DNA of 64,000 nucleotides. Origin: Halomonas saccharevitans (GTDB taxonomy: Bacteria; Pseudomonadota; Gammaproteobacteria; Pseudomonadales; Halomonadaceae). The notes under the pieces are model-generated. The model saw only the letters and a list, made by a program, of their open reading frames with translations, ran no database searches and was not told the DNA's origin. The stretch is taken from the NCBI RefSeq assembly GCF_900116405.1, contig NZ_FPAQ01000001.1:82293-146292 (forward strand), written 5' to 3'. Position numbers and translations under genes: made by a program. Shown in pieces: positions 1-9,517 of the stretch (positions are counted from its first letter, which is position 1; each line of letters begins with the position of its first letter).

Positions 1-2105
1 TGCAGCTCGATCTCGAGGTCGTCGAGGGGCGCCTGCCCATCGCGCCCGGCTGGCCGGTCCTCGAGAGGATAAACGGGCGGTTGTCGATGATCGACGAGAC
101 GCTGACGGCACGCGTCGAGGCGGCCGAGAGCCTCGGGGTCGAGGCCACGGCGGGGGAGGTGACGCTCGAGGGTGAGCGGCTGGCGGTCACGGCTAAGCTT
201 GCGACCTCGGCGACGGCCCTGCGTCGCTATCTTCTGGCGCTGCCCGTCGAGGGCATGCAGGCGCTGGCGGATTGGCGGGCCGAGGGCCGGGCGGCCGGTA
301 GCCTGGACCTGACCATGAACCTCGACGCGCCCGAGTCCCTGGCGCTGGATATCGAGACCGAGGCGGATTTCTCGCGCCTGGTCCATGAGCCCCTGCGGCT
401 TGCCTTCGAGCGCATCGAGGGGCCGCTCGCCTGGCGCCAGCGCGGCGAGCAGGGGGGCCTCGAAGGGCGAGTGAGCGCTCGCCTGCTCGGCGGCCCGGTG
501 GTGGCCGAGATCGATACCCGAGCCGGCGGGCTCGATCTCTCCGGCACGGCCGAGGCGCCGGCCCTCGCCGCCTGGAGCGGCGTGCCGGCCCTCGAGACCC
601 TGATCGCCGGTCGGCTGCCCTGGCAGGGTCGCCTGTCGATCGGAGAGGCGGGCGCCTCGCTGCGACTCGACAGCCGCCTGGAAGGGCTTGCCATCGACCT
701 GCCGGCGCCGCTAGGCAAGAGCCGCGAGGCCCGCCGGCCCCTACGGCTGACCTTCGACCTGACCCAGGGGCGGCTCGAGGGGCGCCTGGGCGATCGCCTG
801 GGGCTGCGCTGGCGCGCGCCCGCCGGCGGCGGCCACGGGCGAGGGCAGGTGTGGCTCGGTCATCTGACCGCACCTGACTGGGCCGGCCGGCCGGGCTGGG
901 CGGTGGCGGCCTACCTGCCGCGCCTGGCCGTGGCGCCCTGGGGGCGCGCCCTCTCTCCGCTGATGGCGGCGGCCGAGCCCTCCTCGGCCGGCGGCGCGTC
1001 GACCGCGCTCTCCGCGCTAGCCCTCGAGACCGACTGCCTGCAGGTCGATGAGCGCTGCCTGGGCTCGCTGTCCCTGGAGGGCAGCGCCGCCGCCGACGGC
1101 TGGCGGCTCGCCGTGGACGGCAGCCTGGCCGGTGGGCGCCTCAGCTATCGGCCCGGCCTGGCGGCGCCGCTGGACATCGCGCTGGATCGCCTCTCGCTGG
1201 ACGCGCTGGTGCCTCCGGCGACCGACGGTGGCCAGCTGCTCAAGGAACTGGCGCTGCCCGTCGAGGCGGCGCCGCTGCCGGCGGGGCTGGCGGCGCTGCC
1301 GGACGGTCGCCTGCGCATCGCCGACCTCGCCTGGCGAGGCGCGCGGCTCGGCCCCTTCGACGGTCGTTGGCACGCCACGAGCGATCGCCTGGTGATCGAT
1401 CCCCTCTCGCTTGCGCTCGGCGAGATCGAGGCCCGCGGCCAGCTGATCTGGGAGGCGAGCGGGCCCGGTGATAGCCTGACTCGCGCCCGGCTCGACCTGA
1501 ACGGCGGCGACCTGGGCAGCGCCCTGGCGGCGCTCGACCAGCCGGTCGCCGTAAAGAGCGCCGAGACTCGAGTGAATAGCCAGCTGGCCTGGCCCGGTGC
1601 GCCCTGGCAATTCGCCCTGCCGCGCTCCCAGGGCAGCCTCGAGGTCACGATGCGCGACGGTCGCTTCATCAACCTGGAATCGCCCTCGGCGCGCGTCGTC
1701 GGACTGCTCAACGTCGACAACCTACTGCGTCGCCTGCGCCTGGATTTCTCCGACGTCACCGGCCGGGGGACCGCCTTCGATCGTGTCAGCGGTGCCGCCA
1801 CCCTGTATGGTGGGGTACTGGAAACCCGTGGTCCGGTGGAGATCGAGGGGCCGGCGACCCATTTCACCCTGAACGGCAGCGTCGACCTGGCGCGCCGGGA
1901 ACTCGATCAGCGTCTGTCGGTCACTGTTCCGGTCAGCAACAACCTGCCGCTGGCGGCGGTGCTGGCCGGCGCCCCGATGGTGGGCGGTGCCCTGTTCATC
2001 GCCGACAAGCTGTTCGGCGATGCCATCGACCGCGTGACCCGAATCCACTATCGCGTGCAGGGTCCCTGGACCTCGCCGCGGATCGCTCTGGAAAGTGCCG
2101 AATGA
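1..2105 (+). CDS. yhdP: YhdP family AsmA-like protein, C-terminal part (5' end outside window)
   Basis: The frame is open from the first base (first full codon at position 3) to the TGA at 2103-2105, about 700 codons, so the real start lies upstream; the TTG at 81 is internal. The visible part is a beta-rich AsmA-like repeat region rich in Leu, Arg and Gly. The end (around residues 640-700 of the visible part) reads [20 protein letters not shown] and resembles the YhdP C-terminus. YhdP is an inner-membrane-anchored, periplasm-spanning protein of the AsmA/TamB group implicated in moving phospholipid to the outer membrane. The 4-base ATGA overlap with tldD supports the assignment, because yhdP-tldD is a conserved pair. 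The family call is firm; transport of phospholipid is inferred from homologues. Confidence 0.88.
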   Translation, partial: QLDLEVVEGRLPIAPGWPVLERINGRLSMIDETLTARVEAAESLGVEATAGEVTLEGERLAVTAKLATSATALRRYLLALPVEGMQALADWRAEGRAAGSLDLTMNLDAPESLALDIETEADFSRLVHEPLRLAFERIEGPLAWRQRGEQGGLEGRVSARLLGGPVVAEIDTRAGGLDLSGTAEAPALAAWSGVPALETLIAGRLPWQGRLSIGEAGASLRLDSRLEGLAIDLPAPLGKSREARRPLRLTFDLTQGRLEGRLGDRLGLRWRAPAGGGHGRGQVWLGHLTAPDWAGRPGWAVAAYLPRLAVAPWGRALSPLMAAAEPSSAGGASTALSALALETDCLQVDERCLGSLSLEGSAAADGWRLAVDGSLAGGRLSYRPGLAAPLDIALDRLSLDALVPPATDGGQLLKELALPVEAAPLPAGLAALPDGRLRIADLAWRGARLGPFDGRWHATSDRLVIDPLSLALGEIEARGQLIWEASGPGDSLTRARLDLNGGDLGSALAALDQPVAVKSAETRVNSQLAWPGAPWQFALPRSQGSLEVTMRDGRFINLESPSARVVGLLNVDNLLRRLRLDFSDVTGRGTAFDRVSGAATLYGGVLETRGPVEIEGPATHFTLNGSVDLARRELDQRLSVTVPVSNNLPLAAVLAGAPMVGGALFIADKLFGDAIDRVTRIHYRVQGPWTSPRIALESAE

Positions 2106-3556
2106 CATCACAGACTCACGACATGCTTGCCGATGCTTCTGACCTGCTGCTGACGCCGGGCGGCCTCGATCTGGCGGCCCTGGATGCCGGACTCGGTCAT
2201 GCCATGGGCCAAGGCATCGACTATGCGGATCTCTATTTCCAGCGCAGCTGGCACGAGGGGTGGGTGCTGGAGGATGGCGAGGTCAAGGAGGCCAGCTATA
2301 ACATCGACGGCGGCGTCGGCGTGCGCGCCCTGGCCGGGGAGAAGACCGGCTTCGCCTACTCCAACCAGATCAGCGCCGACGCCCTGGCCGAGACCGGGCG
2401 CACCGCCGCCGGCATCGTGCGCACGGGCGCTCGCCAGCGTGTGGCCCCGGGCGTGGCCACGACCTCCGCGGCCCGCTATGCCGGGATCGATCCGCTCTCC
2501 GGGCTCAGTGCCGAGGACAAGATCGCCATGCTCAAGCTGGCCGACCGGGTGGCGCGAGCGGCGGACCCCTCGGTAGCCCAGGTCAGCGCCTCGCTCAGTG
2601 GTGTCCATGAGGTGGTGCTGGTGCGCGCCAGCGACGGCACTCTGGCGGCGGATATCCGCCCGCTGGTGCGCTTCAACGTCAGCGTGATCGCGGTCAAGAA
2701 CGGGCGTCGCGAGCGCGGCAGCGCCGGCGGCGGCGGACGCTTCCCCATGTCTCGGCTGCGTGACGACAACGTCGCCGAGCGCTATGCCAAGGAGGCCGTG
2801 CGCCAGGCGCTGGTCAACCTGGAGGCCGTCGACGCCCCTGCCGGCCAGATGCCGGTAGTGCTGGGCCCGGGCTGGCCGGGCATCCTGCTCCACGAGGCGG
2901 TGGGTCACGGCCTGGAGGGCGACTTCAACCGCAAGGGCAGCTCGGCCTTCGCCGGGCGCATGGGCGAGCGGGTCGCCTCCAAGGGCGTCACAGTGGTCGA
3001 CGATGCCACCCTGGCCGATCGCCGCGGCTCGATGTCGGTCGACGACGAGGGGACGCCGGGTCAGTGCACGCCGCTGATCGAGGATGGCATCCTGACCGGC
3101 TACATGCAGGACAAGCTGAACGCGCGGCTGATGGGCATGGCGCCCACCGGCAACGCGCGCCGCGAATCCTTCGCCCACCTGCCGATGCCGCGCATGACCA
3201 ACACCTACATGCGCGCGGGCAGCGACGACCCCGCGGACATCCTCAAGAGCGTCAGCCGCGGCATCTACGCGGTGAGCTTCGGCGGCGGCCAGGTGGACAT
3301 CACCTCAGGCAAGTTCGTCTTCTCGGCGAGCGAGGCGTACCTGATCGAAGACGGCAAGATCACCGCGCCGGTCAAGGGTGCGACCCTGATCGGCAACGGC
3401 CCCGAGGCCATGGGGCGCGTCTCGATGATCGGCCACGACATGGAACTCGACACCGGCATCGGCGTCTGCGGCAAGGAGGGGCAGGGCGTGCCGGTGGGCG
3501 TCGGCCAGCCGACGCTGAAGCTCGATGAGCTGACCGTGGGCGGCACCCAGTCGTAA
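2102..3556 (+). CDS. tldD: Metalloprotease TldD
   Basis: This 484-residue protein is the catalytic subunit of the TldD/TldE (PmbA) heterodimeric cytosolic metalloprotease, known for trimming microcin precursors and degrading CcdA. The sequence HEAVGH, at about residues 264-269, is the HExxxH zinc motif of the family, followed by [14 protein letters not shown]. The length matches the usual 480 residues. The start ATG overlaps the yhdP stop (ATGA), so the two are translationally coupled. Its partner pmbA lies about 800 bp downstream with darP inserted between them on the opposite strand. The assignment is confident. Confidence 0.97.
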   Translation: MTSQTHDMLADASDLLLTPGGLDLAALDAGLGHAMGQGIDYADLYFQRSWHEGWVLEDGEVKEASYNIDGGVGVRALAGEKTGFAYSNQISADALAETGRTAAGIVRTGARQRVAPGVATTSAARYAGIDPLSGLSAEDKIAMLKLADRVARAADPSVAQVSASLSGVHEVVLVRASDGTLAADIRPLVRFNVSVIAVKNGRRERGSAGGGGRFPMSRLRDDNVAERYAKEAVRQALVNLEAVDAPAGQMPVVLGPGWPGILLHEAVGHGLEGDFNRKGSSAFAGRMGERVASKGVTVVDDATLADRRGSMSVDDEGTPGQCTPLIEDGILTGYMQDKLNARLMGMAPTGNARRESFAHLPMPRMTNTYMRAGSDDPADILKSVSRGIYAVSFGGGQVDITSGKFVFSASEAYLIEDGKITAPVKGATLIGNGPEAMGRVSMIGHDMELDTGIGVCGKEGQGVPVGVGQPTLKLDELTVGGTQS

Positions 3557-3590
3557 CAGGGAAGCCGCTGCGCTCGACGAGGCGGCGTTG

Positions 3591-3648
3591 GCGGCGAACT
3601 CGCCATGCTCATTTAGGCGTCGCTAAACTCCGCTGGCTCGTTCGCCGC
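3591..3648. repeat. Nested inverted repeat (REP-like intergenic element)
   Basis: Between the convergent genes tldD and darP, GCGGCGAAC (3591-3599) is repeated in inverse orientation as GTTCGCCGC (3640-3648). A second small palindrome, TTTAG/CTAAA (3612-3616 and 3623-3627), sits between the arms. The surrounding 151 bp hold no plausible gene. The structure could act as a bidirectional terminator or be a copy of a dispersed extragenic palindrome; no T-tract is obvious, so the role is open. Confidence 0.5.
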
Positions 3649-3707
3649 TGCCTGGCCTCGTCGTCGCTCGCTGGCTTCGCCGGTGAGGAGATGCCGCGAG
3701 GGGAGCG

Positions 3708-4214
3708 TCAGAGGCCGGCGCCGTCGCGGATCAGCTTGAACAGCCGGCGAGCGCTGGTCGGCGGCTTGCCCTGATCGCGCTCGCGGCGAGCGTTGCGGAT
3801 CAGCTGGCGCAGGGCCTGGCGCTCGGCATCGGGAAATTCGACCACGAAGGCCTCGACGGCGTCGTCGCCCTCCTCGATGAGCCGGTCGCGCCACTTCTCG
3901 AGGCGGTGGAAGGCATGATCGCGGCGCAGCGTCTCGTTCTCGATCTCGTCGAACACCGCCTGAATGGCGTCGAGGTCTTCGCCGCGCATCACTTTGCCGA
4001 CGTACTGCATGTGGCGACGGCGGGCCTCGCGAGCCTTGATGCGCCCGGTCTCCTCGACGGCGGCCAGCAGGTCGTCGGAAAGGGGGAAACGCGCGCGCTG
4101 GGCATCGCTCATGGCGATGATCTGCTCGCCGAGCTGCTGCAGGGACTGCATCTCGCGCTTGAGCTGGGACTTGCTGGGCCGCTCGTCGGCCGGGGAGAGG
4201 TCATCCTGGGTCAT
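3708..4214 (-). CDS. darP: Ribosome biogenesis factor DarP (YjgA, DUF615)
   Basis: This 168-residue, highly charged, helical protein opens with MTQDDLSPADERPSKSQLKR and contains the family-typical stretch IKAREARRRHMQYVGKVMR. DarP/YjgA binds late 50S precursors and promotes maturation of the peptidyl-transferase centre region. E. coli YjgA is about 183 residues, so the length is normal. It lies antisense between tldD and pmbA; yjgA next to pmbA is a conserved arrangement. The divergent 116-bp gap to pmbA should hold promoters for both; TATACT on the minus strand at 4248-4253 is a candidate -10 box for darP, but no matching -35 box is clear. Confidence 0.95.
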   Translation of the reverse strand: MTQDDLSPADERPSKSQLKREMQSLQQLGEQIIAMSDAQRARFPLSDDLLAAVEETGRIKAREARRRHMQYVGKVMRGEDLDAIQAVFDEIENETLRRDHAFHRLEKWRDRLIEEGDDAVEAFVVEFPDAERQALRQLIRNARRERDQGKPPTSARRLFKLIRDGAGL

Positions 4215-4330
4215 GCCGGTTCCACTTCGTCGGGGTCGAATCGCGCCAGTATATCAGCCTGCGGCACGGGGCTGGACAATGCACCATCTTGAGGGCCGGC
4301 GACAGGCCGGCCGAGTAAGGAGAGACGTTC

Positions 4331-5671
4331 ATGACACAGGCTTTCGATGCCGCCGCCCAGCAGGCCCTGCTGGAGAGTCGCGCCCGGATGGCCCTGGACC
4401 TGGCCCGCCAGCTCGGGGCCGAGGCCTGCGAGGTGGGGGCCAGCGTCGATCAGGGCGTCGGCGTCAGCGTTCGCGAGGGCGAGGTGGAAACAGTCGAGCT
4501 GTCCCGGGATCAGGGGATCGCCGTCACCGTCTATGTGGGCCAACGCAAGGGCAGCGCCTCCTCCAGCGATGCCGGCGAGGCCTCGGTGCGCGCCGTGGTC
4601 GAGAAGGCGCTGGCCATCGCCCGCCATACCGGCGAGGACCCGGCCTCGGGCCTGGCCGAGGCGGCGCTGATGGCGACAGAGCTGCCCGACCTCGATGTCC
4701 ACCACCCCTGGCCGCTCTCCATCGACGAGGCCACCGAGCTCGCCCTGCGCTGCGAAGCGGCCGGGCGCGGCGTGACGGGGATCAAGAGCTCCGACGGGGC
4801 AAGCCTCTCCAGCGGCGAGGGGGTGCGCGTCTACGCCAACAGCCACGGCTTCCTGGGCAGTCAGCGCGGCAGCCGCCACTCGCTCTCCTGCCTGCTGATC
4901 GCCGAAGACGAGAATGGCATGCAGCGCGACTATGACTACACCAGCGCCCGCGACCCCCGCGACCTGCTCGCCGCCGAGGCGGTGGGCGAGAGCGCCGCGC
5001 AGCACACCTTGAGCCGCCTCGGCGGCCGGCGCCCGGCCACCGGGCGCATGCCCGTGCTCTTCGATCCGACCCTGGCCAGCGGCCTGGTCGGCCACCTGAT
5101 GAGTGCCATCGCCGGGGGGGCGCTGTTCCGCGAGGCCTCGTTCCTCTGTGATCGCCTGGGCGATCCGCTCTTTCCGAAGTGGTTCAGCCTCGGCGAGCGC
5201 CCCATGGAGGTCGGCGCCATGGCGAGCTCGCCGTTCGACAACGACGGCGTGCAGACTCGCGACAACGTCTTTATCCGCGATGGTCGCCTGGCAAGCTACA
5301 TGCTCTCGGCCTACAGCGCGCGTCGCCTGGGTCTTCAGACCACCGGCAATGCCGGCGGCGCGCGCAATCTGCGCATCAGCGCGCCGCTCGAGAGCCGCGA
5401 GGCGCTGCTCGAGCGGATGGGCCGCGGCGTGCTGGTCACCGAGCTGATGGGGCAGGGTGTGAACGGCGTGACCGGCGATTACTCCCGCGGGGCGGCCGGC
5501 TTCTGGGTCGAGGACGGCAAGATTCAGCACCCGGTGGAGGAGTTCACCATCGCCGGCAACCTCGAGACGATGTTCCAAGGCCTCGTCGGTGTGGGTAGCG
5601 ATACCGATACTCGCGGCAGCATCCACACCGGCAGCTGGCTGATCGACGAGATGATGGTGGCCGGCGGCTGA
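4331..5671 (+). CDS. pmbA: Metalloprotease subunit PmbA/TldE
   Basis: This 446-residue homologue of TldD lacks the HExxxH zinc motif; the corresponding region reads GLVGHLMSAIAGGALFREAS. That fits the non-catalytic TldE/PmbA subunit, which forms the proteolytic chamber with TldD. A good Shine-Dalgarno sequence (AAGGAGAGA) precedes the ATG. It needs TldD, encoded just upstream, for activity. The gene ends convergently with ptsO, with a hairpin between them. Confidence 0.96.
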   Translation: MTQAFDAAAQQALLESRARMALDLARQLGAEACEVGASVDQGVGVSVREGEVETVELSRDQGIAVTVYVGQRKGSASSSDAGEASVRAVVEKALAIARHTGEDPASGLAEAALMATELPDLDVHHPWPLSIDEATELALRCEAAGRGVTGIKSSDGASLSSGEGVRVYANSHGFLGSQRGSRHSLSCLLIAEDENGMQRDYDYTSARDPRDLLAAEAVGESAAQHTLSRLGGRRPATGRMPVLFDPTLASGLVGHLMSAIAGGALFREASFLCDRLGDPLFPKWFSLGERPMEVGAMASSPFDNDGVQTRDNVFIRDGRLASYMLSAYSARRLGLQTTGNAGGARNLRISAPLESREALLERMGRGVLVTELMGQGVNGVTGDYSRGAAGFWVEDGKIQHPVEEFTIAGNLETMFQGLVGVGSDTDTRGSIHTGSWLIDEMMVAGG

Positions 5672-5685
5672 TCCTCGCAGCGCTC

Positions 5686-5718
5686 GTGAGGGCCTGCCCC
5701 TGCTGGGGCGGTCCTCAC
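5686..5718. terminator. Hairpin between convergent pmbA and ptsO
   Basis: GTGAGGGCCTGCCCC can fold onto GGGGCGGTCCTCAC with a short loop and one or two mismatches. It lies in the 130-bp convergent gap. There is no T-run on either side, so it may be a weak or Rho-assisted terminator, or a transcript-end stabiliser. Confidence 0.4.
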
Positions 5719-5801
5719 ATCCAACATCCGCTCGATTCCCCAGCACGGCAGGCGCTCGCCTGACCAATTGCGAGTGCCCGGCGACTCGCTGTCAGCGTCT
5801 C

Positions 5802-6071
5802 TCAGGCGTCCTCGTCGAAGCGGGCCTCGAAGAGCGCGGAGATGGCGTCGAGGGCCGCGTCGGCCTCTTCGCCCTGGGTGTGCACCTCGAGTTCGGTGCC
5901 GCAGGGCGCGGCAAGGATCAACAGCGACATGATGTTGGCGGCATCGGCCTGCTGACCGCCGCGGTGCACGGTGACGTGCGCATCGAAGGGCTGGCAACAC
6001 TGTACGAGTTTGGTGGCGGCGCGGGCATGCAGGCCGCGTCGGTTGGTCAGGGTCAGCTTGCGGCTCGGCAC
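5802..6071 (-). CDS. ptsO: Nitrogen-PTS phosphocarrier protein NPr (HPr family)
   Basis: This 89-residue HPr-fold protein has the active-site histidine at residue 15 in GLHARAA, which receives phosphate from EI-Ntr (PtsP) and passes it to EIIA-Ntr (PtsN). A regulatory-site-like serine occurs at residue 49 (NIMSLLILAA). It is the last gene of rpoN-hpf-ptsN-rapZ-ptsO, four bases beyond rapZ. This position, rather than a ptsH-ptsI-crr context, supports NPr over sugar-PTS HPr. The pathway couples nitrogen and potassium status to regulation rather than sugar uptake. Confidence 0.95.
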   Translation of the reverse strand: MPSRKLTLTNRRGLHARAATKLVQCCQPFDAHVTVHRGGQQADAANIMSLLILAAPCGTELEVHTQGEEADAALDAISALFEARFDEDA

Positions 6072-6074
6072 GCC

Positions 6075-6995
6075 TCAGGCTCCTTCCTGCGGTGCGTCGA
6101 TATTCATCGATGCCCGCTCGCCGGGCAGGCTGATCTGCACGCCGAGCTCGCGATGACGCAGCCTGACGCCGGCGTGTCGCTCGGCCAGGCGGGCGGCTAG
6201 CCGCTCGGCCAGGTAGACCGAGCGGTGCTGGCCGCCGGTGCAGCCGACGGCTACGGTCAGGTAGCTGCGCTGACTGGTGCGATAGCGTGGCAGCCAACGT
6301 TCCACCCAGGCGAGGATATCGTCGTGCATCTCGGCCACGACCGGGTAGCCGTCGAGGAAGGCGATGATGCTGGGGTCGCGTCCCGTGGCATCGCGCAGGG
6401 CCGGGTCCCAGTAAGGATTGGGCAGGCAGCGCGCGTCGAACACGATGTCGGCATCCAGCGGCACGCCGCGTTTGAAGCCGAAGGATTCCACGGTCAGGGT
6501 CATCTGCTCGGCGCGATGACCCGCCACCTGATCGGTGATGCGTCCACGCAGCTCGTGTACCGAGAGCCTCGAGGTGTCGATCACCAGGTCGGCAAGGTCG
6601 CGAATCTCCGAGAGCGCCTGCTCCTCGGTATCGATGGCCTCGGCCAGGGTCATGTCGCTGCCGCGGGTCAGCGGATGGCGACGTCGGGTCTGGGAGTAGC
6701 GCTCCAGCAGGATGCGCGCATCGGTGGTCAGGTAGACTACCTGGCACTCGAGGTCGCGGGTGCGCAGGTCGTCGAGGAGTTCGGGAAAGCGCGCGAGGGC
6801 GTCGGGCAGATTGCGCGCATCGATGCTGACGGCGATCGATGATCGCACGCTGCGGCCCTGCTGGAGCTCGTCGACCAGCGGCCCGAGCAGCATGGCCGGC
6901 AGGTTATCGATGGCGTAGTAGCCCAGGTCTTCCAGCGCCTGCAGCGCGATCGACTTGCCGGAACCCGACCGACCACTGATGATCACGAGCTGCAT
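6075..6995 (-). CDS. rapZ: RNase adapter protein RapZ (YvcJ family P-loop protein)
   Basis: This 306-residue protein has an N-terminal Walker A motif GRSGSGKS (residues 8-15) and the C-terminal RapZ signature GCTGGQHRSV. In enterobacteria RapZ binds glucosamine-6-phosphate and directs RNase E to the sRNA GlmZ, controlling GlmS, the enzyme feeding both peptidoglycan and LPS synthesis. Whether the GlmY/GlmZ branch exists here cannot be seen. It is slightly longer than E. coli RapZ (284 residues), with an additional C-terminal tail. It sits between ptsN and ptsO, as in most gammaproteobacteria. Confidence 0.95.
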   Translation of the reverse strand: MQLVIISGRSGSGKSIALQALEDLGYYAIDNLPAMLLGPLVDELQQGRSVRSSIAVSIDARNLPDALARFPELLDDLRTRDLECQVVYLTTDARILLERYSQTRRRHPLTRGSDMTLAEAIDTEEQALSEIRDLADLVIDTSRLSVHELRGRITDQVAGHRAEQMTLTVESFGFKRGVPLDADIVFDARCLPNPYWDPALRDATGRDPSIIAFLDGYPVVAEMHDDILAWVERWLPRYRTSQRSYLTVAVGCTGGQHRSVYLAERLAARLAERHAGVRLRHRELGVQISLPGERASMNIDAPQEGA

Positions 6996-7040
6996 GCGGG
7001 CCTCCTGGTCGTGAAAGGGGCGGGCGGTGTCCCAAGGGGG

Positions 7041-7526
7041 TCAGCCGTCCTGGCGGCCGTCTGAGGCCTGTTGCCGTATTGCCTCCATGAGATGCTCATG
7101 AAGCTCGCGCTGGCTAGAGCTATGCCGCAGGCGTCCGCGGGTATCGGCGTCGTTCATCACGCCGGCTACCTGTCCCAGCAGCGCGAGGTGCGCCTCGTCG
7201 GCCTCCTGGGGAACCAGCAGTACGAAGACCAGATCTACTGGCTCCCCGTCGATGGCATCGAAGTCGACCGGTTCGGCCAGCTTCAGAAAGCCGGCGATGG
7301 GCGCCTTGCAGTGCGGGTTTCGGGCATGCGGGATGGCGACCCCGTTGCCGATACCGGTGCTGCCCAGCCGTTCACGCCCGATCAGGCGGCTGAACACCTC
7401 CTGGCTGTCGAGGCTGGGCGTGTTCTGGGCGATGAAGGTGCTGAAGAACTCCAGCACCCGCTTCTTGCTTCCCCCGGGCACGTCGAAGAGCGCGCGCTCG
7501 GGGGGCAGGATGGCGTCCAGTGTCAT
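7041..7526 (-). CDS. ptsN: Nitrogen-PTS EIIA protein PtsN
   Basis: This 161-residue PTS EIIA type-2 domain protein carries the phospho-acceptor histidine (about residue 67) in GNGVAIPHARN. EIIA-Ntr is the terminal acceptor of the PtsP-NPr chain and regulates potassium transport and other targets by its phosphorylation state. The start chosen is the ATG at 7526 (MTLDAILPPERALFDV), because the longer open frame upstream only shadows hpf. It is 7 nt from the hpf stop, as expected for co-transcription. Confidence 0.95.
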   Translation of the reverse strand: MTLDAILPPERALFDVPGGSKKRVLEFFSTFIAQNTPSLDSQEVFSRLIGRERLGSTGIGNGVAIPHARNPHCKAPIAGFLKLAEPVDFDAIDGEPVDLVFVLLVPQEADEAHLALLGQVAGVMNDADTRGRLRHSSSQRELHEHLMEAIRQQASDGRQDG

Positions 7527-7533
7527 GACGGAA

Positions 7534-7842
7534 TCAGCGCGCGCCGGCGCCCTGGGCGCGGGCCTGGGCCTTTTCCTTGTGCTTGACCAGCTGACGGTCG
7601 AGCTTGTCGGCCAGCGCATCGATGGCGGCGTACATGTCATTCTCCATGGCCTCGGCATGGAGGTCGGCACCGGCAGCATGCAGGGTGCAGGCGGCCTGCT
7701 GGCGCTCCTTCTCCACGGAGAGGGTGACCTGCACGTTGGTGATGTTGTCGTAATGACGCTCGACGCGGGTCAGCTTTTCCTGCACATAGTCACGCAGTGC
7801 GTCGGTCAGTTCCACATGATGGCCGGTGATGTTGACTTGCAT
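7534..7842 (-). CDS. hpf: Ribosome hibernation promoting factor, short form
   Basis: This 102-residue protein begins MQVNITGHHVELTDALRDYV and consists only of the S30Ae/RaiA-like beta-alpha fold with a basic C-terminus (HKEKAQARAQ). It is therefore a short-form HPF that binds the 30S decoding site in stationary phase and promotes 100S dimers together with RMF. The start at 7842 has a strong ribosome-binding site (AAGGAG on the minus strand); upstream codons in the same frame overlap the rpoN region and are not conserved in style. It lies between rpoN and ptsN. A 169-bp gap from rpoN suggests an additional promoter of its own. Confidence 0.95.
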   Translation of the reverse strand: MQVNITGHHVELTDALRDYVQEKLTRVERHYDNITNVQVTLSVEKERQQAACTLHAAGADLHAEAMENDMYAAIDALADKLDRQLVKHKEKAQARAQGAGAR

Positions 7843-7875
7843 GACACGCTCCTTGCTCTTACGGGGTGTGAGTCG

Positions 7876-7920
7876 ATTGTAACCCTTTTTAGCGCCCTGC
7901 ATACCCCCTCGGCCGGGGGT
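7876..7920 (-). promoter_or_regulatory. Candidate hpf promoter (-10) with upstream hairpin
   Basis: On the minus strand TACAAT (7876-7881) is a good -10 element 34 nt in front of the hpf start codon. Just upstream ACCCCC/GGGGGT (7903-7908 and 7915-7920) forms a GC hairpin downstream of the rpoN stop. I do not see a convincing -35 hexamer. The combination suggests partial termination after rpoN and re-initiation for hpf-ptsN-rapZ-ptsO. Confidence 0.35.
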
Positions 7921-8011
7921 GGCAAGACACTCTTCGAACGGCGTCAATTCAACCGCTTGCGCCCGCATCGGACGCCGGCATCCGGGCGCGTCGATACGCC
8001 ATGCGTGGCGT

Positions 8012-9430
8012 TCAACGAAGGCGCTTGCGCTCGCTGGAGGAGGCGATGCCCATCCCCTCGCGATATTTCGCGACCGTGCGTCGCGCCACGGCAATGCCCG
8101 CCTCGTCGAGCAGGGCGACCAGCCGGCTGTCCGAGAGCGGCTTGCGCGGGGGCTCGTCCTGAATCAGCTTGCGGATCCGGGCGCGAATGGCGGTGCTGGA
8201 GTGGGCATCGCCTTCGCCGCTGCCACCGCCCACCTGGCTGGAGAAGAAGTACTTGAGCTCGAACATACCGCGCGGGGTGTGGATGAATTTCTGGGTGGTG
8301 ACCCTTGAGATGGTCGATTCGTGCATCTCCACGACCTGGGCGATATCGGCCAGGATCAGCGGCTTCATGGCCTCCTCACCGCGCTCCAGGAAGTCGAGCT
8401 GGCGAACCATGATCTCGCGACCCACCCGCAGCAGAGTGTCGTTGCGGCTGGATAGGCTCTTGATCAGCCAGCGCGCCTCCTGCAGGTGATCCTTGAGAAA
8501 CTGGTTGTCCGCGCTCTTGTCGGCGCGACGAATCAGCGCGGCGTAGTCCGGCTGGATGCGCAGGCGTGGCATGGCCTCGGGATTGAGCTCCACCTGCCAC
8601 CCTTCGCGGGTATGGCGGGCGACGAGATCGGGAATCACGTAGTCACTGTCGCCCTCGCCGAAGGCACTGGCGGGGCGCGGATCCAGCGAGCGCACCAGGC
8701 CGATGGCCGTGTCGAGGGCCTCGTCGTCGAGGCCGAGGCGGCGTTTGAGCAGGCGGCGATCATCGCCGGCCAGCGCCTCGAGGAACTGGCGCACCAGGCG
8801 GCGCGCCTGGGGCAGCAGCGGGGTGTCGTCGGGCAGTACAGCGAGCTGCAGCTGCAGGCACTCGCGCAGGTCGCGGGCGAAGACGCCGGTAGGCTCGAAC
8901 TGCTGGAGGCGCATCAGCACCTGCTCGACCTCCCGGCTCCTGAGCCCCGCGAGGCCCTGGGCCTTGAGGCCGTCGCGGATCTCCTCCAGGGGCTGGGTGA
9001 GGTAGCCGTCGCCGTTGACGGCATCGATCAGGCTCTCGGCGATGTGCCGCTGGCGCTCGTCGAGGTCGGTCATCGCCAGCTGCCAGGTCAGGTGGCCCTG
9101 GAGGCTCTGACCCGCGGACTGGCGCTCGAAGTCGGGGGCTTCGCCGCCGGCGGGCGAGCTGCCCAGATCCTGGTAGGTATCGGACCAGTCGCTGTCGGTG
9201 GTGAGTTCGGCGGGAATCTCGCTGGCCCAGTCGTCGTCGGGCGTCTCGCTCGCCGCCTGTTCGCCGAATTCCTCCTCCACGTCCAGCAGAGGATTGGATT
9301 CCAGCGCCTGCTGGATCTCCTGGCGCAGGTCCAGGGTCGAGAGCTGCAGCAGGGCGATGGCCTGCTGCAGTTGGGGCGTCATGGTCAGTTGAGTGCCGAC
9401 GCGAAGCTGCAGGGAAGCCTTCATGGCCAT
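8012..9430 (-). CDS. rpoN: RNA polymerase sigma-54 factor RpoN
   Basis: This 472-residue sigma-54 has all family regions. The Gln/Leu-rich activator-interacting region I is at the N-terminus (LRVGTQLTMTPQLQQAIALL). An acidic region II with a run of Glu and Asp follows, then the core-binding and DNA-binding domain. The invariant RpoN box ARRTVAKYRE is at about residues 449-458, contacting the -24 element. Start could be the first or third codon (both Met). It heads the hpf-ptsN-rapZ-ptsO group and lies downstream of lptB, the canonical order. A near-perfect sigma-54 promoter is found in front of it (9502-9517). Confidence 0.98.
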   Translation of the reverse strand: MAMKASLQLRVGTQLTMTPQLQQAIALLQLSTLDLRQEIQQALESNPLLDVEEEFGEQAASETPDDDWASEIPAELTTDSDWSDTYQDLGSSPAGGEAPDFERQSAGQSLQGHLTWQLAMTDLDERQRHIAESLIDAVNGDGYLTQPLEEIRDGLKAQGLAGLRSREVEQVLMRLQQFEPTGVFARDLRECLQLQLAVLPDDTPLLPQARRLVRQFLEALAGDDRRLLKRRLGLDDEALDTAIGLVRSLDPRPASAFGEGDSDYVIPDLVARHTREGWQVELNPEAMPRLRIQPDYAALIRRADKSADNQFLKDHLQEARWLIKSLSSRNDTLLRVGREIMVRQLDFLERGEEAMKPLILADIAQVVEMHESTISRVTTQKFIHTPRGMFELKYFFSSQVGGGSGEGDAHSSTAIRARIRKLIQDEPPRKPLSDSRLVALLDEAGIAVARRTVAKYREGMGIASSSERKRLR

Positions 9431-9501
9431 GAGAGGAGTTCCCTCGACGTGCCTAAAATTCCACCCTAGCCGCTGGGCGCGGGGGGTGCAACCGGAGAAT
9501 T

Positions 9502-9517
9502 AGCAACAATCGTGCCA
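9502..9517 (-). promoter_or_regulatory. Consensus sigma-54 (-24/-12) promoter upstream of rpoN
   Basis: Read on the minus strand the sequence is TGGCACGATTGTTGCT. It matches the established sigma-54 consensus TGGCACG-N4-TTGCW at every defined base. The GG of the -24 element is at 9516-9515 and the GC of the -12 element at 9504-9503, which puts the expected start near 9491, about 60 nt before the rpoN start codon. It lies in the 139-bp gap between lptB and rpoN and points at rpoN. Activity and the required enhancer-binding protein are not shown by the sequence. Confidence 0.7.
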
